A DNA stretch of 64,000 bases from NCBI GenBank assembly GCA_963845265.1, contig CAWJRN010000010.1, positions 124,001-188,000 on the forward strand. Direction: 5' to 3'. This document shows positions 55,049-63,119 of the stretch, one piece after another. This stretch comes from DYRB01 sp963845265. Its GTDB lineage: Bacteria > Pseudomonadota > Gammaproteobacteria > Chromatiales > Chromatiaceae. Under the pieces are notes generated by a model. It was not told where the DNA came from. It worked only from the letters and a program-made list of their open reading frames with translations, and did no database searches. The stretch's first letter is position 1. Every line of letters begins with the position of its first letter. Position numbers and translations under genes: made by a program.

Positions 55049-55624
55049 TTAGCCCAGTTCCCCCAAGGCCCCGCGCAGCTTCTGCCGAGCGCGAAACAGC
55101 CGTGTACCCACCCCGGCGGAGGTCAAACCCAACCGATCGGCGATCTCCTGCTGGGACAGGCCGTGCAGGACTTGCAGGATCAGGGGTTCTCGGTATTCCA
55201 CCGCCAGGTCGCGGATGGCGCGGCGCAGCACGAAGGCCTCGGTGGATGTGTCGTAATCACGGTGCTCGGCGGCGATCTCTTCGGGTGGCACCTCGCACGT
55301 CTGCGGCCGCTGCCGCTCGAATCGGCGGGCGTTCTCGCGGCGAACGATGGTGTAGAGCCAGCCGCGGACGGCCAGGGGGTTTTGCAGCCGGTCCAGGGAC
55401 CGCCAGGCGCGCATCAGGGCATCCTGAACAAGGTCCTCAGCGGTGTGCCAGTTGCCTGACAGGCGATAGGCATAGCGCTTGAGCTCGCGCTGGTATTCGC
55501 GAACCAGATCCTCGAAGGAGCGGAGCGCAGTTGCGCCCGCGTCCGTGTCTGGCCAGAAGACACCAGCCGCTTCGACGCCGGGGGCGATTGGGTCGAGGGG
55601 CAAGGCGGGGGCGATGGTACTCAT
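55049..55624 (-). CDS. ECF-type RNA polymerase sigma factor
   Basis: 191 residues. Sigma region 2: FEDLVREYQRELKRYAYRLS, AEDLVQDALMRAWRSLDRLQ, VRGWLYTIVRRENARRFERQ. Region 4: LAVEYREPLILQVLHGLSQQ, EIADRLGLTSAGVGTRLFRA. A roughly 45-residue N-terminal extension precedes region 2. No anti-sigma gene is adjacent; the downstream neighbour is a PEP-CTERM remnant. ECF sigma factors often accompany PEP-CTERM loci. Confidence 0.9.
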   Translation of the reverse strand: MSTIAPALPLDPIAPGVEAAGVFWPDTDAGATALRSFEDLVREYQRELKRYAYRLSGNWHTAEDLVQDALMRAWRSLDRLQNPLAVRGWLYTIVRRENARRFERQRPQTCEVPPEEIAAEHRDYDTSTEAFVLRRAIRDLAVEYREPLILQVLHGLSQQEIADRLGLTSAGVGTRLFRARQKLRGALGELG

Positions 55625-55807
55625 GGCGAACTCCTCGCGTTGTGGTTAGCAACCACAGAGCAGGGGCCATGCCAATACTTATCGCATTGTTTTTTATTAA
55701 CATATATCGACAACATCGGGGGCGCTTGAACGAAGCGTTGTATCGTTTCGTGACAGGAGCACGAAAACGTCGAACCGCGGCATCAAACTCGCAGACGCCG
55801 ATGGCCC

Positions 55808-57181
55808 TCAGCGCCCCGGCACATGCAGCCCGTAGCGCTCGATCTTGCGATCCAGGGCCGGGCGGGAGATGCCGAGAATCTCGCAGGCGCGTCCCTTATG
55901 CCCCCCGGTGTGATCCAGGATGCGCTGCACATGAACCGCCTCCACCTCGTCCAGGGTGCGCAGATCAGGGCCCGGCTCCGCCGCCTGGCCCACCGACACT
56001 GCGTCGGTCACGCTCACGCCGAAGGTCAGCAGGTCCGGGGTGATGGCCCCGTCGCGGGCGTGCAGGGTCGCCTGGGTCAGCAGATTCTCCAGCTCGCGGA
56101 CATTGCCCGGCCAATCGTGGCCCTCGAGTCGGGGCAAGCAGCCGGGGGCCAGGCGCGGGACGGGCCGGTCCAGTCGCTCGGCGATGCGTCGCAGCAGAGC
56201 GGCCGTCAGCAGGGGCAGATCATCCTTACGCTCGCGCAGCGCTGGAATGCGGATGCGCACCACGTCCAGCCGGTAGATCAGGTCCTCGCGGAAGCGCCCC
56301 TCCCTGGCGTCGGCGGGCAGGTCACGGTGGGTGGCGGCGATGACTCGGGCATTGGTAGCGATGGTCTCGGTGCCACCAACGCGCTCGAAGACACGCTCCT
56401 GCAGAGCACGCAGCACCTTGGCCTGGAGCCCCGGGGCCAGCTCGCCGATCTCGTCCAAGAACAGGGTGCCATCCTGGGCCAATTCCAGCTTGCCGGGCTT
56501 GCGCCCCTGGGCCCCGGTGAAGGCGCCCTTCTCGTGCCCAAACAGCTCACTCTCCAGCAGGGTATCGACGATAGCGGCACAGTTGACGGCGACGAAGGCG
56601 CCGGTCCGACCGCTGTGCTGGTGCACCAGGCGCGCCACCACCTCCTTACCTGTGCCGGACTCGCCGGTAATCAGCACATTGGCGGCGCTTCGGGCCCCCA
56701 GGGCGATCTCTTTGCTCACCGCCAACATGGCGGCGCTACGCCCGATCAGGGCACGACCCAGGTCCGGGGCGGCGGGGTCGTCCCCCTCGGGCTCCCGGTC
56801 CAGGCCTCGGGCCAGCCGCCCCTGGGCCAAGAGCCGCTCCAGGGTCGCCTGTAGCTCCGCGGTGGTCACAGGCTTATGGACGAAGTCCGCTGCCCCCTGG
56901 GCGATGGCCTCGATCGCCAGCTCCAGGTCGTGGCGGCCGGTCATCATGACCACGGCCGTCCCGGGCCGACGGGCGAGGATCTCCGCGAGCAGCACCACGC
57001 CGGTCCCGTCCGGGAGTTGCTGGTCGAGCAGGATGAGGTCGTAGGCAGTCGCGGCGACCCGGTCCCGCGCCTCGGCGCAGGTGCCCACGCCATCGACGAC
57101 CAGGCCCGCGTCCTCGAAGTGCAGGGCGAGCATCTGGTTGAGGGCCGCGTCGTCCTCGACGATCAGCAGGCGCGGGGTCAC
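55808..57181 (-). CDS. Sigma-54-dependent response regulator
   Basis: 457 residues, NtrC-type. REC (LLIVEDDAALNQMLALHFED, phospho-Asp in LILLDQQLPDGTG), AAA+ with Walker A GESGTGKE, intact GAFTGA loop in HEKGAFTGAQGRKPGKLELA, Walker B GTLFLDEIGELAPGLQAKVL and R-finger region REDLIYRLDVVRIRIPALRE, then Fis-type HTH (GGHKGRACEILGISRPALDR). It is a complete activator of sigma-54 promoters. No kinase is adjacent. It is divergent from the first 49-residue peptide gene across 140 bp; resemblance to PEP-CTERM regulator PrsR is possible given the nearby PEP-CTERM remnant. Confidence 0.92.
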   Translation of the reverse strand: MTPRLLIVEDDAALNQMLALHFEDAGLVVDGVGTCAEARDRVAATAYDLILLDQQLPDGTGVVLLAEILARRPGTAVVMMTGRHDLELAIEAIAQGAADFVHKPVTTAELQATLERLLAQGRLARGLDREPEGDDPAAPDLGRALIGRSAAMLAVSKEIALGARSAANVLITGESGTGKEVVARLVHQHSGRTGAFVAVNCAAIVDTLLESELFGHEKGAFTGAQGRKPGKLELAQDGTLFLDEIGELAPGLQAKVLRALQERVFERVGGTETIATNARVIAATHRDLPADAREGRFREDLIYRLDVVRIRIPALRERKDDLPLLTAALLRRIAERLDRPVPRLAPGCLPRLEGHDWPGNVRELENLLTQATLHARDGAITPDLLTFGVSVTDAVSVGQAAEPGPDLRTLDEVEAVHVQRILDHTGGHKGRACEILGISRPALDRKIERYGLHVPGR

Positions 57182-57252
57182 TGTCTCCCCCTCGCCGGAA
57201 CCGGCCGGAGGGAGGCTCTAAACCCAATCAGTCGAGAGGAGTAAATTAGCAC

Positions 57253-57280
57253 TTGCTTATTTAGTATTCGCTAATATAAT
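57253..57280 (+). promoter_or_regulatory. Promoter of small gene 1 with internal palindrome
   Basis: TTGCTT (-35) and TATAAT (-10) are separated by 16 bases. The spacer holds TTAG...CTAA inverted halves around TATTCG, a possible operator. The same block recurs at 57667-57694. Transcript leader about 35 bases, with AGGAGA before the ATG. Confidence 0.7.
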
Positions 57281-57321
57281 AGTCGCCAACCTAAACAAAC
57301 AACCCTTTCAGGAGACGTATC

Positions 57322-57471
57322 ATGTTGGGTGTTATCGCTGCAATCGCATTGGTCGTCGGTGGTGTCCAGACTGCCGCCATTCTGTCCGAAGGCCATCAGG
57401 CCACCGAGCAGGACCGGACCCCGGTCGTCGAGGTCCAGGCTGTCCAGAGTTCCGACGCCGTCACGAAGTAA
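57322..57471 (+). CDS. 49-residue peptide, tandem copy 1
   Basis: Starts MLGVIAAIALVVGGVQTAAI (hydrophobic helix, membrane or export signal), then LSEGHQATEQDRTPVVEVQA and VQSSDAVTK. Has its own consensus-like promoter, ribosome site (CAGGAGA) and strong intrinsic terminator, so it is a complete one-gene unit. The paralogue 415 bp downstream differs at only a few residues, while codons differ silently at several sites, indicating purifying selection. No family recognised. Possible roles: small membrane protein or secreted peptide. Confidence 0.75.
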   Translation: MLGVIAAIALVVGGVQTAAILSEGHQATEQDRTPVVEVQAVQSSDAVTK

Positions 57472-57501
57472 GACCGCCCCAGTCCATCTGGGCGCTCACC
57501 A

Positions 57502-57535
57502 GGCCCCGCAGCCTCGCTGCGGGGCCTTTTGGTTT
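57502..57535 (+). terminator. Intrinsic terminator of small gene 1
   Basis: GGCCCCGCAGC / GCTGCGGGGCC (11-bp stem, CTC loop) followed by TTTTGGTTT, 31 bases after the stop. Confidence 0.9.
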
Positions 57536-57666
57536 GGGCTGCGCCCACCCTCGCTGCCCACTAGGTGTTAGGGCTTGGACCACCCGACAGGCCCCCTCCT
57601 CCAGCGCGAGGAACCCTGCCGGCAGCGGTGCCTAAACCCGAGCATTTGAGACAACCCTATTAGCCC

Positions 57667-57694
57667 TTGCTTATTTAGCATCCGCTAATATAAT
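57667..57694 (+). promoter_or_regulatory. Promoter of small gene 2
   Basis: TTGCTT, 16 bases, TATAAT, same as copy 1 including the TTAG...CTAA spacer palindrome. The flanks CCAACCTAAACAAA and CAGGAGACGTATC are also conserved. Confidence 0.7.
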
Positions 57695-57736
57695 GCTCGC
57701 CAACCTAAACAAAAACCCCCGCACAGGAGACGTATC

Positions 57737-57886
57737 ATGTTGGGTGTTATCGCTGCAATCGCCTTGGTCGTTGGTGGTGTCCAGACCGCAGTCATTCTTG
57801 CCGACGGCCATCAAGCCGCCGAGCAGGACCGGACCCCGGTGGTCGAAGTCCAGGCTGTCCAAAGCTCCGACGCCGTCACCAAGTAA
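57737..57886 (+). CDS. 49-residue peptide, tandem copy 2
   Basis: Starts MLGVIAAIALVVGGVQTAVI, then LADGHQAAEQDRTPVVEVQA and VQSSDAVTK. Compared with copy 1 it changes four residues (A19V, S22A, E23D, T28A), and most other base changes are synonymous. Same promoter, ribosome site and terminator architecture. See copy 1 for possible roles; function unknown. Confidence 0.75.
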   Translation: MLGVIAAIALVVGGVQTAVILADGHQAAEQDRTPVVEVQAVQSSDAVTK

Positions 57887-57916
57887 GACCGCCCCAGTCC
57901 CTCTGGCCATTCACCA

Positions 57917-57949
57917 GGCCCCACAGCCTCGCTGTGGGGCCTTTTGTTT
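57917..57949 (+). terminator. Intrinsic terminator of small gene 2
   Basis: GGCCCCACAGC / GCTGTGGGGCC stem with CTC loop, then TTTTGTTT. Compared with copy 1 the stem shows a compensatory change (G-C to A-T), so pairing is conserved. Confidence 0.9.
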
Positions 57950-58020
57950 GCGCCGCATCTAGCACCTGCACGCTATGCACGAGGGCCCGGATCGCCCAAA
58001 GGAGCAACGCCGCACCTGTG

Positions 58021-59334
58021 TCAGCTCAAGCCCGCCCCGCCCTCCCCGGCCACACTGTTACCCAGCAGGTGCGACGAGATCAGGCTCGTCAGCACAAAGC
58101 CCAGAAACAGGTAAAACCCCGGCTGAAGTGCGGTGGCGTTGGTCGTCAGCACATCCACTCCCGCCGCCAGGCCACCGATCTGCTGCAACTGGCTGGCCAC
58201 CAGGCCGCTGAAACCCACATAGGCCATGAAGATGGCAATCACCAACACGTCGGCCATGGACCACTTGCCGGACTTGAGGGCGAAGAAGCGCACCGGGGCA
58301 GAGCGCCGCAGCCCCCGCCAATCGGCCAGGTAGACAAAGCCCGCGGCGACCTTGAGCAGTGGAAACCAGACGCTGAACAGCACCACCAGAAAGGCCACCA
58401 GGGCCAGATCCGCCGCCCCGCTGCGGGCCAACACCGCTACCACGTCGAAGATGCTCTTGGACTGAAAATACAGGACCTGATCAGCAAAGACCACCGCCTC
58501 CCCCAGGAGTTGGAAGCGCAGTTCCGAGATGCGCGCGTCGATCTCGATCATCGGGGTCAGCAACCCACCCGCCAGCAAGACCACCCCGGCGCCGGTCATG
58601 ATCCCCATACGGGCCAGGTTCAGGCGTCGACCCCGCCACAGGCAGAGCCCGAACAGCCCCGCCACCAGCCCAGTCTCGGCCAGGGTGAACACCCAGGCCC
58701 GATGCTGACCGGCGGTGCTGTCGGCCAACAGGCGTGCCTCGCAGTCGGCCGGACTTGTGCAGCCCCGGCGGGCGAGAATTTGCTCCAGGGGCGAGCGGTC
58801 GGCCAGGGCAAAGCTGGCCCCGACCCCCTCGCGCAACATGAGCGCAAGCTGATCCTGGAGCTTGCGCTTGGGCTCGGGCTTATCCAGTTCGTCGAGGATG
58901 GCGTCGGCGTAGACCGGCACCCGCTCGCGCAAATCGCCCACATCCACCAGCACGTCCTGGACCATCTGCCGTGCCGCGCCGATGACCCTCTGGTGCAGGG
59001 GGCCCTCGTGGTTGCGTTGGCGCAGATGTTCATCCACCTCGACGATGAGGCGGTCCAGGACCAGGGCGACGTCCTCGCGGATCTCCGGGCGATTGGTCTC
59101 GTTCAACTCGAAGGCGTCGAGCTTGTGCCCAAGGATGGCAGCGACCCGCTCGACCCAGGCGTCCGCATTCAAGAGGCCGTAACGCACATCGCGCAGCTCC
59201 GCCAGGTCGGAGCGCTGCGCCTTGACCTGCCCCATGACATCGACCAGGTAGACCATCAGAACCGCCACGATCAGGACCAGGACCGCCCCCAGCACCGTCG
59301 CCATATCACCGCGCCCGTTCATCCCAGCACTCAT
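58021..59334 (-). CDS. PqiA-like (paraquat-inducible protein A family) membrane protein
   Basis: 437 residues; an ATG at codon 5 or 11 could also be the start. One N-terminal membrane helix (VLGAVLVLIVAVLMVYLVDV), a periplasmic helical domain up to about residue 215 with two Cys (RRGCTSPADCEARL), then about six C-terminal helices. The PqiA domain core is visible: LLAGGLLTPMIEIDARISEL, FLVVLFSVWFPLLKVAAGFV, ALKSGKWSMADVLVIAIFMA. PqiA proteins take part in lipid transport between membranes with MCE partners; no MCE gene is adjacent. Confidence 0.8.
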   Translation of the reverse strand: MSAGMNGRGDMATVLGAVLVLIVAVLMVYLVDVMGQVKAQRSDLAELRDVRYGLLNADAWVERVAAILGHKLDAFELNETNRPEIREDVALVLDRLIVEVDEHLRQRNHEGPLHQRVIGAARQMVQDVLVDVGDLRERVPVYADAILDELDKPEPKRKLQDQLALMLREGVGASFALADRSPLEQILARRGCTSPADCEARLLADSTAGQHRAWVFTLAETGLVAGLFGLCLWRGRRLNLARMGIMTGAGVVLLAGGLLTPMIEIDARISELRFQLLGEAVVFADQVLYFQSKSIFDVVAVLARSGAADLALVAFLVVLFSVWFPLLKVAAGFVYLADWRGLRRSAPVRFFALKSGKWSMADVLVIAIFMAYVGFSGLVASQLQQIGGLAAGVDVLTTNATALQPGFYLFLGFVLTSLISSHLLGNSVAGEGGAGLS

Positions 59335-59445
59335 ACCACCTCCAAACCGCTTGAGCCTTCAGTCTCGCAGAGATTGCCGGACAGACGCCAACTAAGCCCG
59401 CGCCCGACCGGGGTAAGATACGCGCGCAGACACAGGAGCCCAGCC

Positions 59446-60003
59446 ATGCCCCAGATGCCCGACCGCCAGGAGCAAATACGCCTGGTTCATGCCCCCTTCA
59501 TCCGACAAGTGGTGGAGACCTGCCGTAACCCAGACCGCCGTCGGGAACTGGAGACCGCACTGCAGGGGGCGGAACAACAAGGCTGGACGACCCTGGTCGG
59601 GGCGATCCGCCGCATCGCGCGGGGCGAACGGGGTCCAACCATCTTCGCCGGTCTGGACGAGGAAGACCAAACCATCCTCGACGCCATCCTGCTCGGCATG
59701 CAGAACCCCGCCACCCTCCCAGACCCCACCCAGGCCCAGGACCCATCCCTGGCGGCCCCCGGTCTGGCACACATGATCCATGCCGCTGCCCACGGCAATG
59801 CACAGGCCCTGATCCTGGTGGGCAATATGGCCGATCAGATGCTGAAGGTAGGCGGCGACATGGGGCGGCTCGCGGGGATCATCCGCCCCCTGATCGACGG
59901 CGAGCGCAACCCAGCTAAACTGTGCAAGGGCATGGACGCGCCCGGGGAGGCGTTGGTGCAGAAGATCCTGGCAGAGCTGGAGTCTCTGGACGCTCAGCCC
60001 TGA
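59446..60003 (+). CDS. Conserved hypothetical helical protein
   Basis: 185 residues from an ATG with CAGGAGC upstream. No signal peptide or membrane span. All-alpha prediction by eye: EQIRLVHAPFIRQVVETCRN, LETALQGAEQQGWTTLVGAI, RRIARGERGPTIFAGLDEED, GLAHMIHAAAHGNAQALILV, LAGIIRPLIDGERNPAKLCK. Not recognised. It stands between the PqiA-like gene (divergent) and the tRNA pair (convergent). Confidence 0.75.
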   Translation: MPQMPDRQEQIRLVHAPFIRQVVETCRNPDRRRELETALQGAEQQGWTTLVGAIRRIARGERGPTIFAGLDEEDQTILDAILLGMQNPATLPDPTQAQDPSLAAPGLAHMIHAAAHGNAQALILVGNMADQMLKVGGDMGRLAGIIRPLIDGERNPAKLCKGMDAPGEALVQKILAELESLDAQP

Positions 60004-60173
60004 GCCTATCGGCTGCGAAAGCAGGCGAGCGGCCCATTTCGCCCCGCTTTCTTGTCCACCGGGCTCGCTTGGCCGGCAACTGCTCCTGCGTTGCCTGCAG
60101 CAGCATTCCCCGATTAGGCGACGCTCCCACAGGCGGTCCTACGATTGAACCGACAATTCACGCAGACATCGCC

Positions 60174-60209
60174 AAAAAAAACGGGCTGCCTGGATACCCA
60201 GACAGCCCG
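60174..60209 (-). terminator. Intrinsic terminator of the tRNA transcript
   Basis: On the minus strand CGGGCTG...CAGCCCG (with TCTGG/CCAGG extension) is followed by eight T. It lies directly after the tRNA-Glu 3' end and ends the tRNA-Ala/tRNA-Glu unit. Confidence 0.9.
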
Positions 60210-60218
60210 CTACTAGAT

Positions 60219-60294
60219 TGGCGTCCCCACGGGGATTCGAACCCCGGTCGCCGCCGTGAAAGGGCGGTGTCCTAGGCCTCTAGACGATGGGGAC
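60219..60294 (-). tRNA. tRNA-Glu (TTC)
   Basis: 76 nt including an encoded CCA. Acceptor GTCCCCA / TGGGGAC, anticodon arm CCGCCCTTTCACGGCGG with anticodon TTC, T-loop GGTTCGAATCC. Second of two tRNAs on the minus strand, followed by a terminator. Confidence 0.96.
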
Positions 60295-60365
60295 AGAGAG
60301 ACCCGATAGTGCTGGTGCTACAAGAAAAAATCCGGTCCATTGCTGAGACCGGATTCCTTGAAAAT

Positions 60366-60441
60366 TGGTGGAGCCAGACGGGATCGAACCGTCGACCTCA
60401 ACACTGCCAGTGTTGCGCTCTCCCAGCTGAGCTATGGCCCC
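60366..60441 (-). tRNA. tRNA-Ala (GGC)
   Basis: 76 nt including an encoded CCA. Acceptor GGGGCCA / TGGCTCC with one G-U pair, D-arm GCTCAGCTGGGAGAGC, anticodon arm CAACACTGGCAGTGTTG with anticodon GGC, T-loop GGTTCGATCCC. First of the tRNA pair, 71 bases from tRNA-Glu. Confidence 0.95.
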
Positions 60442-60616
60442 ATGGCTTGAAGCGCGGCATCTTACATGTCGCTCCGTTTTTCTGTCCAGCTTTTTTTTCT
60501 GGAACCCGTCACCATGATTGCTGTCAATTCTGCGCCATGAGCGAACCCTTGCCTGCCGGACGACACCCAGGCATCTTTAGCCCTCTTCGCCTACGACACC
60601 CTTTGGAGTTCCAACC

Positions 60617-61495
60617 ATGATGCGTATTCTCTTGTTCCTCGCCACCAACGTTGCGGTTCTGGCGCTGATCAGCATCGTATTCAACCTGCTCGGCCTACAG
60701 GGGCTGCTGGATGCCAATGGCGTGGACCTCAACCTGCCTGCGGTCCTCATCTTCGCCGGCATCGCCGGGTTTGCCGGCTCGCTGATCTCGCTGTTCATGT
60801 CCAAGGGCATGGCCAAGCGGTCCATGGGGGTCCAGATCATCGAGCAGCCGTCCACCCCCTTCGAGCAATGGCTGGTTCAGACCGTCGCCCGTCAGGCCGA
60901 GACCGCCGGTATCTCCATGCCAGAGGTTGGCATCTTCGACTCTCCGGACCCCAACGCCTTCGCCACGGGCTGGAACCGCAACGACGCCCTAGTGGCGGTC
61001 AGTACGGGACTCCTGCAAAACATGAGCAAAGGCGAGGTCGAGGCCGTGGTCGGCCACGAGATCTCACACGTGGCCAACGGCGACATGGTCACCCTGACCC
61101 TGGTGCAGGGGGTGGTAAACACCTTCGTGGTCTTCCTATCCACCATCATCGGCCATTTCATTGATCGGGTCGTGTTCAAAACTGAGCAGGGTCACGGGCC
61201 CGCCTATTTCATCGTATCCATGATCTCCCAGTTGGTGCTCTCGGTCTTCGCGACCATGATCGTCATGTGGTTCTCCCGCTACCGCGAGTTCCACGCCGAC
61301 AGCGGGGGTGCGCGTCTTGCCGGGCGTGACAAGATGATCGGTGCCCTTCAGGCCCTGCAACGCCAGCACGAGCCCCAGGACCTGCCGTCCGGGGAGTTCG
61401 CGGCCTTCGGCATCTCCGGTAAGATCGGCAGCCTGTTCTCCAGCCACCCGCCACTGGAGAGCCGCATCGCCGCCCTGCAACAGGCCCGCGGCTAA
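60617..61495 (+). CDS. htpX: Membrane zinc metalloprotease HtpX
   Basis: 292 residues (or from the second Met). Two N-terminal membrane helices (IVFNLLGLQGLLD flanks, LIFAGIAGFAGSLISLFMSK), the catalytic motif VVGHEISHVANGDMVTLTLV (HExxH), two further helices around 160-180 and 195-215, and the third zinc ligand region YREFHADSGGARLAG. C-terminal FSSHPPLESRIAALQQ is typical. It degrades misfolded membrane proteins with FtsH. Monocistronic; preceded by a 175-bp spacer. Confidence 0.95.
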   Translation: MMRILLFLATNVAVLALISIVFNLLGLQGLLDANGVDLNLPAVLIFAGIAGFAGSLISLFMSKGMAKRSMGVQIIEQPSTPFEQWLVQTVARQAETAGISMPEVGIFDSPDPNAFATGWNRNDALVAVSTGLLQNMSKGEVEAVVGHEISHVANGDMVTLTLVQGVVNTFVVFLSTIIGHFIDRVVFKTEQGHGPAYFIVSMISQLVLSVFATMIVMWFSRYREFHADSGGARLAGRDKMIGALQALQRQHEPQDLPSGEFAAFGISGKIGSLFSSHPPLESRIAALQQARG

Positions 61496-61587
61496 CCGAT
61501 TGCCATGAGAGGGTGGACAAGGCGCCCCGTAAACCATTTTGGCTCGCTCGGGGCCTGCGGCGCCGCATCCACCAACAACATCGGAAT

Positions 61588-61616
61588 GGTGGATGCGCTG
61601 CGCTTATCCACCCTAC
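61588..61616. repeat. GTAGGGTGG-type REP hairpin
   Basis: GGTGGATGCGCTGCGCTTAT followed by CCACCCTAC. The halves GGTGGAT and ATCCACC pair around GCGCTGCGCTT. It is the inverse-orientation relative of 41891-41919. It lies in the leader of the cytochrome b561 gene. Confidence 0.65.
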
Positions 61617-61654
61617 CCGACCAACCGCACCGCGTCAGATGCTGGACCCTCGCT

Positions 61655-62230
61655 ATGCTACGCAACACCCAGGACAGCTACGGCCTGGTTGCCATTGCCC
61701 TCCACTGGTTGGTCGCCCTGACCGTTGTCGGGCTCTTCGGCCTGGGACTGTGGATGACGGGCCTGGACTACTACAGCCCCTGGTATCGCAGCGCCCCGGA
61801 CATCCACAAGTCCGTCGGGGTCCTGCTGTGCCTGGTGCTGGTCCTACGCCTGGGCTGGCGCTGGGCCAACCCGCGTCCAGCCCCGGAACCCGGCCTCAGC
61901 ACCTTCGAACGCAGCGCTTCACGCGTGGCCCACGGCCTGCTCTATGCGTTGCCCTTCGCGGTGATGGGGGCCGGCTACCTGATCTCGACGGCAGACGGGC
62001 GTCCCCTTGAGGTCTTCGGCCTACTCTCGGTACCCGCCACCCTCAGCGGTCTGCCCGAGCAAGCGGACCGGGCCGGAGACATTCATCTTGCCCTGGCCAT
62101 CGCTTTGGTCAGCCTGGCCGGGGTTCACGCCCTGGGGGCATTGAAGCACCACTTCCTCGACCGCGACCGCACCCTGCTGCGCATGCTCGGGCGCGACGGC
62201 CGGCACTCGACTCCACCCCACCATCCATAA
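61655..62230 (+). CDS. Cytochrome b561 family membrane protein
   Basis: 191 residues from the ATG at 61655; the longer open frame would include the REP repeat. Four transmembrane helices with bis-His heme ligation typical of YodB/CybB: LVAIALHWLVALTVVGLFGL, RSAPDIHKSVGVLLCLVLVL, VAHGLLYALPFAVMGAGYLI, HLALAIALVSLAGVHALGAL. It probably accepts electrons from quinol. It precedes a YceI gene by 16 bp, the usual cybB-yceI pairing. Confidence 0.93.
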   Translation: MLRNTQDSYGLVAIALHWLVALTVVGLFGLGLWMTGLDYYSPWYRSAPDIHKSVGVLLCLVLVLRLGWRWANPRPAPEPGLSTFERSASRVAHGLLYALPFAVMGAGYLISTADGRPLEVFGLLSVPATLSGLPEQADRAGDIHLALAIALVSLAGVHALGALKHHFLDRDRTLLRMLGRDGRHSTPPHHP

Positions 62231-62246
62231 GAACGAGGCCACCACC

Positions 62247-62843
62247 ATGCAACTCATCCATCGCACGCATCTGACCGGCATTGTCCTTGGCGCGGCCCTC
62301 GCGGTCGGCCTGGTACCGCGTCTGGCGCAAGCGGATGACTACGTCATCGACACCAAGGGCGCCCACGCCTTCGTCCAGTTCCGTATCCAGCACCTGGGCT
62401 ATAGCTGGCTCTATGGGCGCTTCGACGACTTTGCCGGCACCTTCAGCTACGACGAGAAGGACCCAGGCGCATCCCAGGTCGAGGTGGTCATCCAGACCGC
62501 AAGCCTGAACAGCAACCACGCCGAGCGCGACAAGCACCTGCGCGGGGCGGAGTTCCTGGACGTGGACAAGTATCCCGAGGCCCGCTTCAAAGGCATCTCC
62601 TACAAGCCCACCGGGCCCGGCAAGGCAACCCTGGTCGGCGAGTTGACCCTGCACGGGGTGAGCAAGGTGGTGGAGCTGGATGTGACCGAGATCGGTCACG
62701 GCCCCGACCCTTGGGGCGGTTACCGGCGCGGCTTCGAGGGCACCACCAAGCTCAAGCTCAAGGACTACGGCATCCAGCGCGACCTGGGGCCGGCCTCCGC
62801 CGAGGTGGAGATGACCCTGTCGGCCGAGGGCATCCGGCAGTAG
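62247..62843 (+). CDS. yceI: Periplasmic YceI-like protein
   Basis: 198 residues. Signal peptide residues 1-29 (TGIVLGAALAVGLVPRLAQA). Lipocalin-like YceI domain: YVIDTKGAHAFVQFRIQHLG, SWLYGRFDDFAGTFSYDEKD, NSNHAERDKHLRGAEFLDVD, KYPEARFKGISYKPTG and GELTLHGVSKVVELDV. YceI proteins bind isoprenoid-type lipids. Co-transcribed with cytochrome b561. Confidence 0.94.
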   Translation: MQLIHRTHLTGIVLGAALAVGLVPRLAQADDYVIDTKGAHAFVQFRIQHLGYSWLYGRFDDFAGTFSYDEKDPGASQVEVVIQTASLNSNHAERDKHLRGAEFLDVDKYPEARFKGISYKPTGPGKATLVGELTLHGVSKVVELDVTEIGHGPDPWGGYRRGFEGTTKLKLKDYGIQRDLGPASAEVEMTLSAEGIRQ

Positions 62844-62908
62844 GATATTGACGATCCGTCGCGGGGCGGTCGCCCTTCAGAGAAATCGGTAGGGGCGAAG
62901 AGGCCACC

Positions 62909-63006
62909 CCCTCACCCCCGGCCCCTCTCCCCCGCGGGGAGAGGGGAGCAAGACGGGCCCCGCGACTAGCCCCTCTCCCCCAGGGGGAGAGGGGTTGGGG
63001 TGAGGG
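62909..63006. repeat. Intergenic palindromic doublet, hsdM/hsdR element type
   Basis: Ends CCCTCACCCC and GGGGTGAGGG enclose two hairpins (CCCCTCTCCCCC/GGGGAGAGGGG-type). 98 bp. Same architecture as the 86-bp element in hsdM but intergenic (between yceI and mfd). The 276-bp gap holds nothing else. Confidence 0.8.
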
Positions 63007-63119
63007 GGAGAGGCAGGACGAACGACGTTCGCGCGAATTCACCCCAGCCCCGCCCCCTGTGCGAAAATTGCGCGTCCCGTGCCGACCCCGGCCCGGACCA
63101 GTCGTCAGGCCCGTTGCAC

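Noticed and set aside
57934..59440. Long plus-strand frame running into the gene at 59446
   Set aside because: The part before 59446 is antisense to the PqiA-like gene and Gln/His-rich; a ribosome site supports the start at 59446.
60060..60130. GC-rich segment with ACTGCTCCTGCG resembling family R1
   Set aside because: Only one short block matches and no terminal inverted repeats are visible, so membership cannot be supported.
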